DNA of 64,000 nucleotides, from NCBI RefSeq assembly GCF_021474685.1, contig NZ_JAKEIT010000002.1, forward strand, positions 109,190 through 173,189, in the 5' to 3' direction. Both the position numbers and the translations under genes were made by a program. The notes beneath the pieces were generated by a model. That model had not been told where the DNA came from. It saw only the letters and a list, made by a program, of their open reading frames with translations, and did no database searches. Origin of the DNA: Tetragenococcus halophilus. GTDB lineage: Bacteria; Bacillota; Bacilli; Lactobacillales; Enterococcaceae. Below, piece after piece: positions 7,939 through 16,736 of the stretch (position 1 is its first letter; each line of letters begins with the position of its first letter).

Positions 7939-8619
7939 ATGTTACGTTCCCAGTTTGAAGAAGATTTATTGAATTTGCATAATCAATTTTATGAGATGGG
8001 GATGCTGGTTAGCGATGCTGTCTCTAAATCCGTTACTTCTTATATCACACATGATAAAAACTTGGCAAAAGAAGTTATCGATAATGATGAGCATGTGAAT
8101 GAACATGAAGTAAAATTGGAGAAAAAAAGCTTTGAAATGATCGCGCTACAACAACCTGTTACGACTGATTTGCGTACCATTATTACGGTGATGAAAGCCA
8201 GCTCTGATTTAGAACGAATGGGGGATCACGCGGTTTCTATTGCTAAATCCACGATTCGCGTTAAAGGAACAACACGTATTTCCGAAATTGAAAAAATCAT
8301 TTCTGATATGTCGGATTATATCAAAAAAATGGTAGACAATGTTTTGATTGCTTATGTTAAAACGGACCAAAAAGATGCTAAAATGATCGCCAAAATGGAT
8401 AAGCAAATCAACCAATATTATCATGAAATTTATGCTAGTACTATTAGAACCATGCAAGAGCAACCGGAGACAGTTGTCAGCGGAACTGATTATCTAAATG
8501 TTGCGCAATATTTGGAACGTATAGGTGATTATGTGACAAATATCTGTGAATGGATTGTTTATTTAGCGACTGGAAAAATTACGGAGTTAAATTCAAATCG
8601 TCAAATTGATGAACCATAA
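7939..8619 (+). CDS. phoU: Phosphate signalling protein PhoU
   Basis: PhoU links the state of the Pst transporter to the PhoR-type kinase and prevents excess phosphate uptake. The 226-residue protein has the two repeated three-helix bundles of the family. Metal-binding motif candidates are visible in each half: KASSDLERMGDHAVSIA and NVAQYLERIGDYVTNI (the E/DxxxD pattern). It ends the pst operon and is followed by a terminator at 8618-8659. Confidence 0.95.
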   Translation: MLRSQFEEDLLNLHNQFYEMGMLVSDAVSKSVTSYITHDKNLAKEVIDNDEHVNEHEVKLEKKSFEMIALQQPVTTDLRTIITVMKASSDLERMGDHAVSIAKSTIRVKGTTRISEIEKIISDMSDYIKKMVDNVLIAYVKTDQKDAKMIAKMDKQINQYYHEIYASTIRTMQEQPETVVSGTDYLNVAQYLERIGDYVTNICEWIVYLATGKITELNSNRQIDEP

Positions 8620-8659
8620 AAAGGCGTCGATTCTGTTAAAGGATCGGCGTCCTTTTATA
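8618..8659 (+). terminator. Terminator after phoU
   Basis: AAAAGG-CGTCGAT pairs with ATCGGCGTCCTTTT (one bulge, one G-U), followed by a mixed T/A run. It separates the pst operon from liaXYZ. Confidence 0.7.
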
Positions 8660-8672
8660 AAATAAAAAATTT

Positions 8673-8715
8673 GGTACTTAAGACCTATGATAATTCAGAT
8701 AAAAAAAGGCATAAT
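8673..8715 (+). promoter_or_regulatory. Candidate LiaR-type operator and promoter for liaXYZ
   Basis: GGTACTTAAGACC (8673-8685) is a near-palindrome around CTTAAG. It sits just upstream of where a -35 would lie for a CATAAT -10 at 8710-8715, which has no good -35 of its own. That is the layout of an activator-dependent promoter. LiaR controls liaXYZ in enterococci and the family favours AGTCT/AGACT-like dyads, so LiaR is a reasonable candidate. The exact site is inferred. Confidence 0.45.
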
Positions 8716-8754
8716 AATATTGTAAGGAAAAACTTTTGAAGGAGGCAATTTTCC

Positions 8755-10293
8755 ATGACTGAAAGAGAACGAATTATGGACTTAGTGAAAAAAGGTGTAC
8801 TTTCCACAGAAGAAGCCTTGGATCTGTTAGAAGAAATGGCTAAGGAAAAAGACGAAGCACAAATTCAAAAAGACGATGATAGATTAAATGCACAAAAGCA
8901 AGCAGAACAACAGACAGATGCTGATGCCTCATTTGAACAAGCAACTAAAGACAAAAGCACGGCGGATAAAAAACGCCTAGAAGAAATGTTAGATGAACTA
9001 GCAACTAGAGCCAATAAAGCGTCTGCCGAATTAGATGAAGTAAACGCCGAAATCAAAGGTGTAAAAGAAGAAATGACAGAAAAAAGAGAAGAATCGATGC
9101 AAATCGATACAAAAGAAGAGCTAGATGAGTTAGACGAACAAGAGCAAACTAGACGAGAAGAATTAAAAGAAGAAATTGAGGATCTGCAAGCTTCTTTAGA
9201 TGAACTAAATGAAGAGCGTAGTCATTTAGAAGAAAAATTAAAAACGATCCGAAAAGATCAATGGCAACAAAAGAAAGAAAAATGGAATGAAAAAATGGAT
9301 ATACCGGATGATTGGAAAGAACAAGCCGGTGAAACATGGAATCAATTCGGCGGGAAAATGGCTGAAGCTGGTAACCAGCTAGGAGATTTTCTAAAGAAAA
9401 CATTTGATAATGTATCCGAAACAGTCAACGAAAATGTTGAATGGAAAGATATCAATCTTCATGTGCCAGGTGTTTCTACGACAAAGTTTGAAAAAACTTT
9501 TGAATTTCCGCAATCTGAGGCAAGTATTCTAGATATTAAGGTTGCTAATGGAAGTATGACATTTAATATGTGGGATGAAGATGATATTAGAATCGATGCT
9601 AAGATCAAATTATATGGAAAAATGGATGCTGCTACCCCGGAAGAAGCATTTGAACAACGTAGTCAGATTGTAGAAGATGGAGAACGTCTATCATTTCAAG
9701 TACCGAATAAACGCATTCGTTGTGATCTAGTCTTTAATTTACCAAAACGAACTTATGACCATGTTTCAATCAAGTCGTTAAATGGTGCGATCAATATTAA
9801 TGAATTAGATGTAAAAGATATTTATCTAAAAACAACGAATGGTCAAATCGATATTGCTTCTATCAACGCATCTATGTTGGAAATTGAAGGTGTGCATGGC
9901 GCGATTAATGTAGCCGACGGCGAAATTATCGATTCGGTCATTGAAACCGTCAATGGAAATGTAACAATGAATGCTAGTCCGCAAAATATTGGTGTTTCTA
10001 TTGTAAATGGTGATATTCGTTTAACCTTGAATGAAGATAAAGTAAATCGTTTGGATGCAAATTCAATTAACGGAAATATCAAAGTAGCTTTTCCAGCACA
10101 ATTAGGTTTAGAAGCGAAAGCTAAAACCAATCTAGGATCCATCAATAGTCGTTTATCCGACTACGAAATCATACGACAAAAAGATGAACGAACAAATCAA
10201 TTGCTCCATTTCCGTCGTAGAAAAGATCCTACAGCACAAGTTGATTTAACTACGACGACTGGAAATATTTATTTGAAAGATTCCGGGAAATAA
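8755..10293 (+). CDS. liaX: LiaX-like envelope-stress surface protein, DUF4097
   Basis: This 512-residue protein fits LiaX, an enterococcal sensor of daptomycin and antimicrobial peptides that controls the LiaFSR response and membrane remodelling. Residues 1-35 form the short helical motif typical of this family. Residues 40-180 are highly charged coiled coil. The C-terminal half is a DUF4097 beta-helix with repeated NG-type turns (LNGAINI, TNGQIDI, VNGNVTM, VNGDIRL, INGNIKV). There is no obvious signal peptide, as in LiaX. The next two genes match LiaY and LiaZ. Identification rests on domain design and gene order, not alignment. Confidence 0.85.
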   Translation: MTERERIMDLVKKGVLSTEEALDLLEEMAKEKDEAQIQKDDDRLNAQKQAEQQTDADASFEQATKDKSTADKKRLEEMLDELATRANKASAELDEVNAEIKGVKEEMTEKREESMQIDTKEELDELDEQEQTRREELKEEIEDLQASLDELNEERSHLEEKLKTIRKDQWQQKKEKWNEKMDIPDDWKEQAGETWNQFGGKMAEAGNQLGDFLKKTFDNVSETVNENVEWKDINLHVPGVSTTKFEKTFEFPQSEASILDIKVANGSMTFNMWDEDDIRIDAKIKLYGKMDAATPEEAFEQRSQIVEDGERLSFQVPNKRIRCDLVFNLPKRTYDHVSIKSLNGAININELDVKDIYLKTTNGQIDIASINASMLEIEGVHGAINVADGEIIDSVIETVNGNVTMNASPQNIGVSIVNGDIRLTLNEDKVNRLDANSINGNIKVAFPAQLGLEAKAKTNLGSINSRLSDYEIIRQKDERTNQLLHFRRRKDPTAQVDLTTTTGNIYLKDSGK

Positions 10294-10338
10294 GTGTAAA
10301 ATAGCGTTAAGGATATTTATTTGAAGGTGGTGACTGGT

Positions 10339-10623
10339 GTGAAAAAGAAGTTAACAAAGTCAAGAAATAATGTAGTACTGACAGGTACACTAGCAGGAAT
10401 TGCGGAATATTTTACTATCGATCCAACGATTGTCCGTATTATTTATGTTTTTATTACGTTAACAGGAATTGGTGCCCCCGTGTTCTTATACATTGTGATG
10501 GCCCTGATTATTCCGGGAGATCATGCAAAACGCGGCGGCTATTATCATAAAAATTCTGGAAGTCAGCAAAAACAACGTAAAGAAGCAGAGAAAGTGGATG
10601 AAGACGACTGGAGTGATTTTTAG
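10339..10623 (+). CDS. liaY: LiaY-like PspC-domain membrane protein
   Basis: This 94-residue protein has a PspC domain. KSRNNVVLTGTLAGIAEYF and DPTIVRIIYVFITL are the family signature, followed by one hydrophobic segment and a basic/acidic tail. In enterococci LiaY acts downstream of LiaX and links it to cardiolipin relocation. The start is taken as GTG at 10339, with AAGGTGG eight bases upstream; earlier in-frame TTG/GTG codons lie inside that site. It overlaps the next gene. Confidence 0.85.
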   Translation: MKKKLTKSRNNVVLTGTLAGIAEYFTIDPTIVRIIYVFITLTGIGAPVFLYIVMALIIPGDHAKRGGYYHKNSGSQQKQRKEAEKVDEDDWSDF

Positions 10624-10982
10624 TGAGCTATTTTGAGCGACTTATCGTAAATATGCTGACTTTTATCAGCTTATCGGTATTGCTGCCGCAAATGGTTCAT
10701 GTTCAGAGTTTTTTGACAGCACTTCTAGCAAGTTTTGTTTTGTCAATTTTAAATCTGTTGATCAAACCCATTTTGACACTTTTATCTCTTCCACTAACGA
10801 TTTTAACTATGGGGCTGTTCAGTTTTTTGATTAATGCTGTGATGCTGCAAATGACATCAAGTTTAGTTGGAACAGATAATTTCGGCTTTTCGTCATTTGG
10901 TGCTTCTTTATTAGTTGCAGTGATTATGTCGGTGGTCAATTTAATTGTGACCGATCATAATATGCGTAAATATATGAAATAA
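10623..10982 (+). CDS. liaZ: LiaZ-like membrane protein, phage holin family 4 (YvlD-like)
   Basis: This 119-residue integral membrane protein has about four helices. The segment FVLSILNLLIKPILTLLSLPLTILTMG is characteristic of the YvlD / holin-4 superfamily; the name does not imply phage origin. It starts at a GTG overlapping the liaY stop, so the two are coupled. It is the third gene of the liaXYZ trio, and a strong terminator follows. Confidence 0.85.
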   Translation: MSYFERLIVNMLTFISLSVLLPQMVHVQSFLTALLASFVLSILNLLIKPILTLLSLPLTILTMGLFSFLINAVMLQMTSSLVGTDNFGFSSFGASLLVAVIMSVVNLIVTDHNMRKYMK

Positions 10983-10985
10983 AAA

Positions 10986-11028
10986 AGACCGTTTATTTGA
11001 ATTTTTTCAAATAAGCGGTTATTTTTTA
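10986..11028 (+). terminator. Terminator after liaZ
   Basis: ACCGTTTATTTGAA pairs with TTCAAATAAGCGGT around a short T loop, with one mismatch, followed by a T run. It closes the lia operon. Confidence 0.85.
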
Positions 11029-11120
11029 ATGATGATGGAAGCAAAAATTGAGTATTTCTTGTAAGGACGGTCTTTTAAAAACAGAGCTAATCATCTTTTT
11101 TATAAGGAGTTAATCTAAAC

Positions 11121-11169
11121 TTTACATAGATTGTCCAAAGCTTTACATAAAATTTATCTGTGATTTACA
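11121..11169 (+). promoter_or_regulatory. Pho box upstream of the second pstS
   Basis: TTTACA occurs at 11121, 11142 and 11164, with weaker hexamers TTGTCC at 11131 and TTTATC at 11153. This gives five half-sites at 10-11-base steps, the arrangement bound by PhoP in Bacillus. It lies 83 bases upstream of pstS2, so this copy is expected to be strongly induced by phosphate starvation. Confidence 0.65.
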
Positions 11170-11251
11170 TTCGCTTGTTAAGCTTAAGTTGTCAAAGGAA
11201 AGAATGACAATTTAAGCTTAATTTTTTATAAAAGAAAGGGGAACAATTTTT

Positions 11252-12148
11252 ATGAAAAAATTAACCAGTATGTTCTTAGTAGCTGGGATTTTATTAGCAG
11301 GTTGTGCTGGAGGAAATGCTGAAAATGGCACTGGTGCTAATCAAACGGATGATTCTTCACAAGGACAAAATAAAATTGTTGCTGTGGGTTCCACTGCTTT
11401 ACAACCATTGGTAGATGCGGGCCAGGAAGAATTTACACAAGAAAATCCTGACTATAATATTTCTGTTCAAGGTGGCGGAAGTGGTACTGGACTAAGTCAA
11501 GTAGAAAGTGGCGCAGTCACAATTGGTAATTCTGATGTATTTGCTGAAGAAAAAGAAGGTGTTGATGCAGAGAAATTAGTAGATCATAAAGTGGCCGTGG
11601 TAGGTATGGCACCTGTTGTCAATAAAGATGCAGGCGTGAAAGAACTATCCAAAGAAGAATTGATTGATATTTTTACAGGAGAAATTACAAATTGGAAAGA
11701 AGTTGGGGGAAATGATCAGGAGATTTCAGTAGTCAACCGCGCTTCAGGAAGTGGTACGCGAGATACATTTGAGAAATGGGCGTTAGATGGTGCTGAAACG
11801 GTTCAAGCGCAAGAACAGGACTCTTCAGGAACTGTAAAAAAGATTGTTGCCCAAACACCAGGTTCAATTAGCTACTTGGCTTTATCATATCTTGATGATT
11901 CCTTACAGGAATTAGCGATTGATGGTGTAAAACCTACAGAGGATGCTATAAAAACGAATGACTGGGAAATTTGGTCTTATGAGCATATGTATACGCAAGG
12001 GGAACCAGATCCAGAGGTAGAAAAGTTTCTTGACTACATGGTTTCAGAAGATATTCAAAATGGTCCTGTCAAACAGTTAGGCTATCTACCAATTACAGAG
12101 ATGCAAGTAGAGCGTGATGCACAAGGAGAAGTAACAGAAATAAAATAG
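11252..12148 (+). CDS. pstS2: Phosphate-binding lipoprotein PstS (second copy)
   Basis: This is a second phosphate-binding lipoprotein, 298 residues. The signal peptide ends in LLAGC (lipobox). Motifs GSTALQPLVD, GGGSGTGLSQV and RASGSGTRDTFEKW match the first PstS. The mature protein begins with a Gly/Asn/Asp-rich linker of about 25 residues. It is monocistronic, between a Pho box and a terminator, next to the phoP-pnpS genes. It probably delivers phosphate to the same PstCAB. Confidence 0.94.
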   Translation: MKKLTSMFLVAGILLAGCAGGNAENGTGANQTDDSSQGQNKIVAVGSTALQPLVDAGQEEFTQENPDYNISVQGGGSGTGLSQVESGAVTIGNSDVFAEEKEGVDAEKLVDHKVAVVGMAPVVNKDAGVKELSKEELIDIFTGEITNWKEVGGNDQEISVVNRASGSGTRDTFEKWALDGAETVQAQEQDSSGTVKKIVAQTPGSISYLALSYLDDSLQELAIDGVKPTEDAIKTNDWEIWSYEHMYTQGEPDPEVEKFLDYMVSEDIQNGPVKQLGYLPITEMQVERDAQGEVTEIK

Positions 12149-12157
12149 CAGTAAAAA

Positions 12158-12190
12158 ACCAAGCAGTATTTTGTCTGCTTGGATTTTTTG
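12158..12190. terminator. Terminator between pstS2 and pnpS
   Basis: CCAAGCAG pairs with CTGCTTGG across an 8-nt loop, with a T run on the plus side and an A run on the minus side. It can serve both convergent genes. Confidence 0.8.
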
Positions 12191-12204
12191 CACTTGATCG
12201 CAAT

Positions 12205-13920
12205 TTATAAAAAGGGTAAACGAACGATAAATGTGGACCCTAGGCCCGGATAACTATCGATTTTTACTTGGCCGCCCAAAATTTCACTATAGTCTTTTAC
12301 AATAGCTAATCCTAAGCCATTTCCGCCAGAATTGCGAGCACGTGCTTTATCTATGCGGTAAAACCGTTCAAAGATACGCTCTTGTTCTTGTTGACTAATA
12401 CCAATGCCAGTATCTTCCACCAAAAGAATGAGTTCGTTAGCTTCTTTATAAAAACGAATGTTAATTTTACCTTTAGATGAAGTATAATGAACTGCATTTT
12501 CAATTAAATTTTTACAGATAGCTGTAAATAACTCAATTTTGCTATTGAACGTGAGATCTTTAGGTCCATCGATTGTCACTTGTATATTTTTTTCTTGAAT
12601 GATTATACGATAATCATCAACAATCTTTTCAAGGAGATTTGTTAGATTTATTGGGGTGATGACATCGTTTGTATCAGTGCTTTTTGATGATTCTATGATT
12701 TCTTGGACTAAATCTTGCAGGCGATAAGCATCTTTTTGCATAATTTCTAAAAATGATTTAAGCACTTCAGGATCATCCTTTGCACCGTCAAGCAAGGTTT
12801 CAGTAAAACCAATCAGAGAAGTGACTGGTGTTTTAAGCTCATGAGAAACATTGCCAATAAAGTCATTCTGAAGTTTTTCTAACTCAGAAATACGAGTCAT
12901 ATCGTAGGAGATACCAAAAATGTAACCAGTATCTTGGAATAACCGGATCGTTACATCCAATAAATACTTTGTATCCGTCGTCCGTATTTTCTTGTTTATC
13001 AGCTTTGCATCATGGGTCTGATAAATTATTTGGATAAATTGCGGATCTGTAATCACAGCAGTAAAGGGCTGATTGATTTTTTGGGCATTAATATTTAGTT
13101 GTTGCGCTAGTGTTTCATTAATAAATATAACATTTCCTGTTTCATCAATAATAAATACACCTACAATCAAGTCATTCAATAAGGTATAAAATTGTCTTTC
13201 AGAAGTAGTAAAAGCATAATAAGTATCGCTCATTTGCTTACTCAAAGTATTAATACTCTGGTAAAGCTCTTGCCAGCCAGGAGAATTTTGTAAAATCTTT
13301 TTTTGCTGTTCAGGTTCTTTAATCATCTGTTTAATCACAGGCAATATGGTTTCTACAGGACGATTTTGTCTACGTAAAATACTTAGAATAATCAGGGTTA
13401 GTATGAGCCAAAAAACAAAGTTAACCCAGAAAATAGCTTGTTTCATTTGGTTTGCTGCAGGCAAAAAATTTTTAGTAGGCTCTGCCATACGGATAATTTG
13501 CGTGATTTCTCCGTTTTCTTTTACGGGAATAGCTATATATAAGACTTCTTGTTCTAATGTTGAACTCCTGCGTACCGATTGTCCTGAAACATTTCCTTCT
13601 AATACAGCTTTTACTTCAGGCCGTCTAGAACGACTGCCAGAAAGTTCAGTATCAAAGGTGTCAAAAATAATTTCTCCCGTTTTTGTTAGTTGAGTAATTC
13701 TTTCATCTGAATCTTTTACATAATCTAAAGCCGTTTCAGTAAAATTTTCATTTTCATTCTTGGTTAAACGAATAAAAGAAGAAGTTTTCTGTTGTAAAAA
13801 ATCTTCGTGTTGGCTTAAAACTTGTTGATCATAAAAATTACTGATAAGTTGCCAGCTAGCAAAAAATAGAAATAATAAAGCAATTAGCCATGTAATATAT
13901 TTACCTTTATTTTTTGTCAT
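12205..13920 (-). CDS. pnpS: Phosphate-responsive sensor histidine kinase PnpS/PhoR
   Basis: This is a 571-residue membrane kinase that should phosphorylate PhoP when phosphate is scarce. It has two N-terminal membrane helices (about 9-26 and 163-183) around an extracellular domain. A PAS domain follows (about 240-340, with VFIIDETGNVIFIN), then HisKA with the phospho-acceptor His in NVSHELKTPVTSLIG. The HATPase has N-box NLIENAVHYT, G1 DTGIGIS and G2 GNGLGLAIVKD. It lies six bases after phoP in one operon. The name follows from the pst context; PhoR would be the Bacillus name. Confidence 0.92.
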   Translation of the reverse strand: MTKNKGKYITWLIALLFLFFASWQLISNFYDQQVLSQHEDFLQQKTSSFIRLTKNENENFTETALDYVKDSDERITQLTKTGEIIFDTFDTELSGSRSRRPEVKAVLEGNVSGQSVRRSSTLEQEVLYIAIPVKENGEITQIIRMAEPTKNFLPAANQMKQAIFWVNFVFWLILTLIILSILRRQNRPVETILPVIKQMIKEPEQQKKILQNSPGWQELYQSINTLSKQMSDTYYAFTTSERQFYTLLNDLIVGVFIIDETGNVIFINETLAQQLNINAQKINQPFTAVITDPQFIQIIYQTHDAKLINKKIRTTDTKYLLDVTIRLFQDTGYIFGISYDMTRISELEKLQNDFIGNVSHELKTPVTSLIGFTETLLDGAKDDPEVLKSFLEIMQKDAYRLQDLVQEIIESSKSTDTNDVITPINLTNLLEKIVDDYRIIIQEKNIQVTIDGPKDLTFNSKIELFTAICKNLIENAVHYTSSKGKINIRFYKEANELILLVEDTGIGISQQEQERIFERFYRIDKARARNSGGNGLGLAIVKDYSEILGGQVKIDSYPGLGSTFIVRLPFL

Positions 13921-13926
13921 AGCATT

Positions 13927-14625
13927 TTACTCCTGAAATTTATAGCCAAAACCTCGAACAGTCTGAATATACTTAGGATGCTTAGGATCTTCTTCGATTT
14001 TTTCTCTTAAATGACCAATATGAACATCAACAATTCGATTTTGTCCATCAAAATCAAAATGCCAAATACGATCAAGTAGAATATCACGAGAAATGACACG
14101 TCCCTTTCTTTTCATAAAGTATACAAGCAGTTCAAATTCTTTGGGCGTTAATTCGATGGTTTCCTCACTTACCGTTACTCGATAATCATCCATGTTACAA
14201 ACAATATTTCCGGCTCGTAAAATCTCGGAAGGTCCTTCGTCATTACTTGTTGTTTGTCGTACTTCTAGTCGACGAGAGATTGCTTTGATGCGTGCTATAA
14301 CTTCTCTAGGGCTAAAAGGCTTGGTTAAATAATCATCTGCGCCAATTTCTAGACCTAAAATTCGATCAATTGATTCATCTTTTGCCGTTAAAATTAAAAT
14401 AGGGGTATCAATTTTTTCTTGTCTTAATTTTTGCGTCAAATCGATACCGTCGATAAAAGGAAGCATGATATCTAAAATAATAAAATCGAACGTTTGATTC
14501 GTTGCTAATTCATAAGCTTTCTTGCCATCTTCAGCACTGGTGACTTGATATCCTGCTTTTTCTAGGTTAAAAGTCAATAGAGTAACAATAGAAGGTTCAT
14601 CATCCACAACTAAAATTTTTTTCAT
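13927..14625 (-). CDS. phoP: Phosphate regulon response regulator PhoP
   Basis: This 232-residue OmpR-type regulator has a receiver domain with acidic pocket VVDDEPS, phospho-acceptor Asp in ILDIMLPFIDG, and the conserved Lys in LTKPFSP. The C-terminal winged helix contains ELTPKEFELLVYF and VDVHIGHLREKIE. It is the first gene of the operon with the kinase. Pho-box-like repeats occur near pstC and pstS2 in this window, consistent with its role. It is divergent from the phosphatase-like lipoprotein gene at 14847. Confidence 0.94.
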   Translation of the reverse strand: MKKILVVDDEPSIVTLLTFNLEKAGYQVTSAEDGKKAYELATNQTFDFIILDIMLPFIDGIDLTQKLRQEKIDTPILILTAKDESIDRILGLEIGADDYLTKPFSPREVIARIKAISRRLEVRQTTSNDEGPSEILRAGNIVCNMDDYRVTVSEETIELTPKEFELLVYFMKRKGRVISRDILLDRIWHFDFDGQNRIVDVHIGHLREKIEEDPKHPKYIQTVRGFGYKFQE

Positions 14626-14770
14626 AATATACTCCTACTTTTGCATATATAGTAATGATAAGCCGCAGTATGGCTTACCTTATTTTAGCATGAAGAAGGC
14701 CAAAGCACTATTGAAAAATATCTTAAATATGCATGTAAAATTCATTTGAAGCTTTTTATACTGGGCAATG

Positions 14771-14799
14771 TTGACTTTATTTCTTTTTTCAAGTAAGAT
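14771..14799 (+). promoter_or_regulatory. Promoter for the phosphatase-family lipoprotein gene
   Basis: TTGACT (14771-14776) and TAAGAT (14794-14799) are 17 bases apart, 48 bases before the start codon. No clear Pho box overlaps it. Confidence 0.55.
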
Positions 14800-14846
14800 T
14801 TTCTTTGCAATCGCTTTCTTTAAAAAATAACAAAGGAGGAAGAAAT

Positions 14847-15656
14847 TTGAAAAAGAAAATTTTTGCTGGGTTATTGACTTTAAGTTTGTTGGTATTGGGA
14901 GCTTGTGGTCAACAAGAAGAAACAGCAGCGACGAGTACGAGTAGTACAGCTGAAGAAAATGGTGAAGTGACGATCTATTTAACAAGACATGGTGAGACAA
15001 TGTTTAATGATTTAAATAAGGTCCAAGGCTGGTCTGATACGCCTTTAACTGAAGAAGGAGAGGAAGTCGCTGTTGATTTAGGAAAAGGACTGGCAAAAGA
15101 AGATGTTAATTTCCAATCGGTTTATTCTAGTGATATGAAACGTTCGGTTGACACAGCTGAGGCTGTTTTAGATGGTTTAGGTGAAGACAACGAAGAAGTC
15201 CATGAAATGAAGGGGCTACGTGAAGCTGGCTCGGGGCAGTTTGAAGGGGAATCATTAGACACTATTGATGAGAAGCAAGCAAAAGAGGCAGGCTATGATT
15301 CTTATGATGAATACGAAGACGACAAACGAAAGACAGATGAAGATGAGTGGTCTTGGCTAGCGAACGCTCACTATTACGCGGATCAATCCGGTTATGCTGA
15401 AGGTGCCGATAAGGTACAAGAGCGTATGACAGAAGCGATTGAAAAAATTGCTGCAAAACAAAATGAAGAAGGTGGCGGTAATGTTTTAATAGTAAGCCAT
15501 GGGATGTCTATCAATGTGATGTTGGCGGATATGACCGACAAATATAAAGGTGATTCTTTAGAAAATGCCAGTGTGACTAAAATTCATTACCAAAACGGAG
15601 ATATGGAAGTAGAAAGCATTGGAGATACTTCTTATCTGGAAGAAGGCGAAGAATAA
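14847..15656 (+). CDS. Histidine phosphatase (phosphoglycerate-mutase fold) lipoprotein
   Basis: This is a 269-residue exported member of the histidine phosphatase superfamily. The signal peptide ends at LLVLGAC (lipobox), followed by a Thr/Ser-rich linker. The catalytic motif LTRHGETMFN and second catalytic region VSHGMS are both intact, with GLREAGSGQFEG carrying the acid. An insertion rich in Asp/Glu lies at about 155-185. The start is TTG at 14847 with GGAGG eight bases upstream. Being next to phoP suggests it may free phosphate outside the cell, but its substrate is unknown. Confidence 0.85.
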   Translation: MKKKIFAGLLTLSLLVLGACGQQEETAATSTSSTAEENGEVTIYLTRHGETMFNDLNKVQGWSDTPLTEEGEEVAVDLGKGLAKEDVNFQSVYSSDMKRSVDTAEAVLDGLGEDNEEVHEMKGLREAGSGQFEGESLDTIDEKQAKEAGYDSYDEYEDDKRKTDEDEWSWLANAHYYADQSGYAEGADKVQERMTEAIEKIAAKQNEEGGGNVLIVSHGMSINVMLADMTDKYKGDSLENASVTKIHYQNGDMEVESIGDTSYLEEGEE

Positions 15657-15696
15657 ATTGTTAGTGACGATTTATTTTGTTTAATAAATGGACAGT

Positions 15697-15736
15697 GAGA
15701 TACTAGAAATTTTTTCTTTTCTAGTATCTTTTTGTT
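15697..15736 (+). terminator. Terminator before hprK
   Basis: AGATACTAGAAA pairs with TTTTCTAGTATCT across a short T-rich loop, followed by five T residues. Confidence 0.75.
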
Positions 15737-15785
15737 TTCAATGATAGAATAGAAAAGAAAATAAGGTTAGAAAAGAGGGAACTAA

Positions 15786-16721
15786 ATGGTAGAAACCATC
15801 AAAGTAGGTGATTTAGCTCAAGCTTTGGACTTAGAGATTGTCAGTGGTGATGAACAAGCTTTGTCGCGCAAAATTATTACCGGTGATGTTTCTCGCCCCG
15901 GACTTGAACTAACAGGGTATTTTAATTATTATTCTCATGATCGCCTGCAACTTTTTGGGAGCAAAGAAATTACTTTTTCACGTCGTATGATGCCTGAAGA
16001 ACGCTTGATCATTATGCGGCGTTTATGTGCAGAGGATACACCGGCTTTTATTATTTCAAGAGGTTTAGAAGTACCGGAAGAGATGCTTACTACTTGTGCG
16101 GAAAATCAATTACCTATTTTACGTTCTAAAATTACTACTTCACGCTTATCAGGACAAATTTCAAGTTATTTAGATGCTCGTCTAGCTGTTAGAGAGAATG
16201 TGCATGGCGTGTTAGTTGACGTTTACGGGTTAGGTGTCTTGTTGCAAGGAGATAGTGGCATTGGAAAAAGTGAGACAGCACTTGAACTGATCAAAAGAGG
16301 GCATCGCTTAATTGCCGATGATCGGGTGGATATTTATAAGCAGGATGAGTTAACTTTAATGGGAGAACCACCGCAAATCCTTGAACATCTAATTGAGATT
16401 AGAGGGATCGGTATCATCGATGTGATGCATTTATTTGGTGCAAGTGCCGTTCGAGGGCAGATGCAAATTCAATTAGCCGTTTATTTAGAAAGTTGGGAAA
16501 AGGATAAAAAATACGATCGTTTAGGCTCTTCTGATGAAACAGTAGAGCTCAATAATGTCTCTATCCCACAAGTTAAAATACCGGTAAAAACAGGACGGAA
16601 TCTTTCGATTATTATTGAAGTTGCTGCGATGAATTTCCGCGCTAAAACGATGGGATATGACGCAACAAAATCCTTTGAAGATCGCTTGACACGTTTGATT
16701 GAAGAAAATTCTGATTTATAG
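15786..16721 (+). CDS. hprK: HPr kinase/phosphorylase
   Basis: This enzyme phosphorylates and dephosphorylates Ser46 of HPr, which then acts as corepressor for CcpA. At 311 residues it is the usual length. The P-loop GDSGIGKSE lies near residue 155, the HPrK signature EIRGIGIIDVMHLFGA follows, and the C-terminal VKTGRNLSIIIEVAAMN is conserved. It heads the hprK-lgt-gpsA-galU run, a conserved order in enterococci. CcpA is encoded 7 kb downstream in the same window. Confidence 0.97.
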   Translation: MVETIKVGDLAQALDLEIVSGDEQALSRKIITGDVSRPGLELTGYFNYYSHDRLQLFGSKEITFSRRMMPEERLIIMRRLCAEDTPAFIISRGLEVPEEMLTTCAENQLPILRSKITTSRLSGQISSYLDARLAVRENVHGVLVDVYGLGVLLQGDSGIGKSETALELIKRGHRLIADDRVDIYKQDELTLMGEPPQILEHLIEIRGIGIIDVMHLFGASAVRGQMQIQLAVYLESWEKDKKYDRLGSSDETVELNNVSIPQVKIPVKTGRNLSIIIEVAAMNFRAKTMGYDATKSFEDRLTRLIEENSDL

Positions 16722-16736
16722 AAAAGAGGCAGGTTA

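Noticed and set aside
10623..10982. Phage holin suggested by the family name
   Set aside because: It is the third gene of the liaXYZ trio, coupled to a PspC gene, with no phage genes nearby.
14680..15000. Minus-strand 106-codon frame overlapping the phosphatase lipoprotein gene
   Set aside because: Antisense to a well-supported lipoprotein gene, with no ribosome site or family resemblance.
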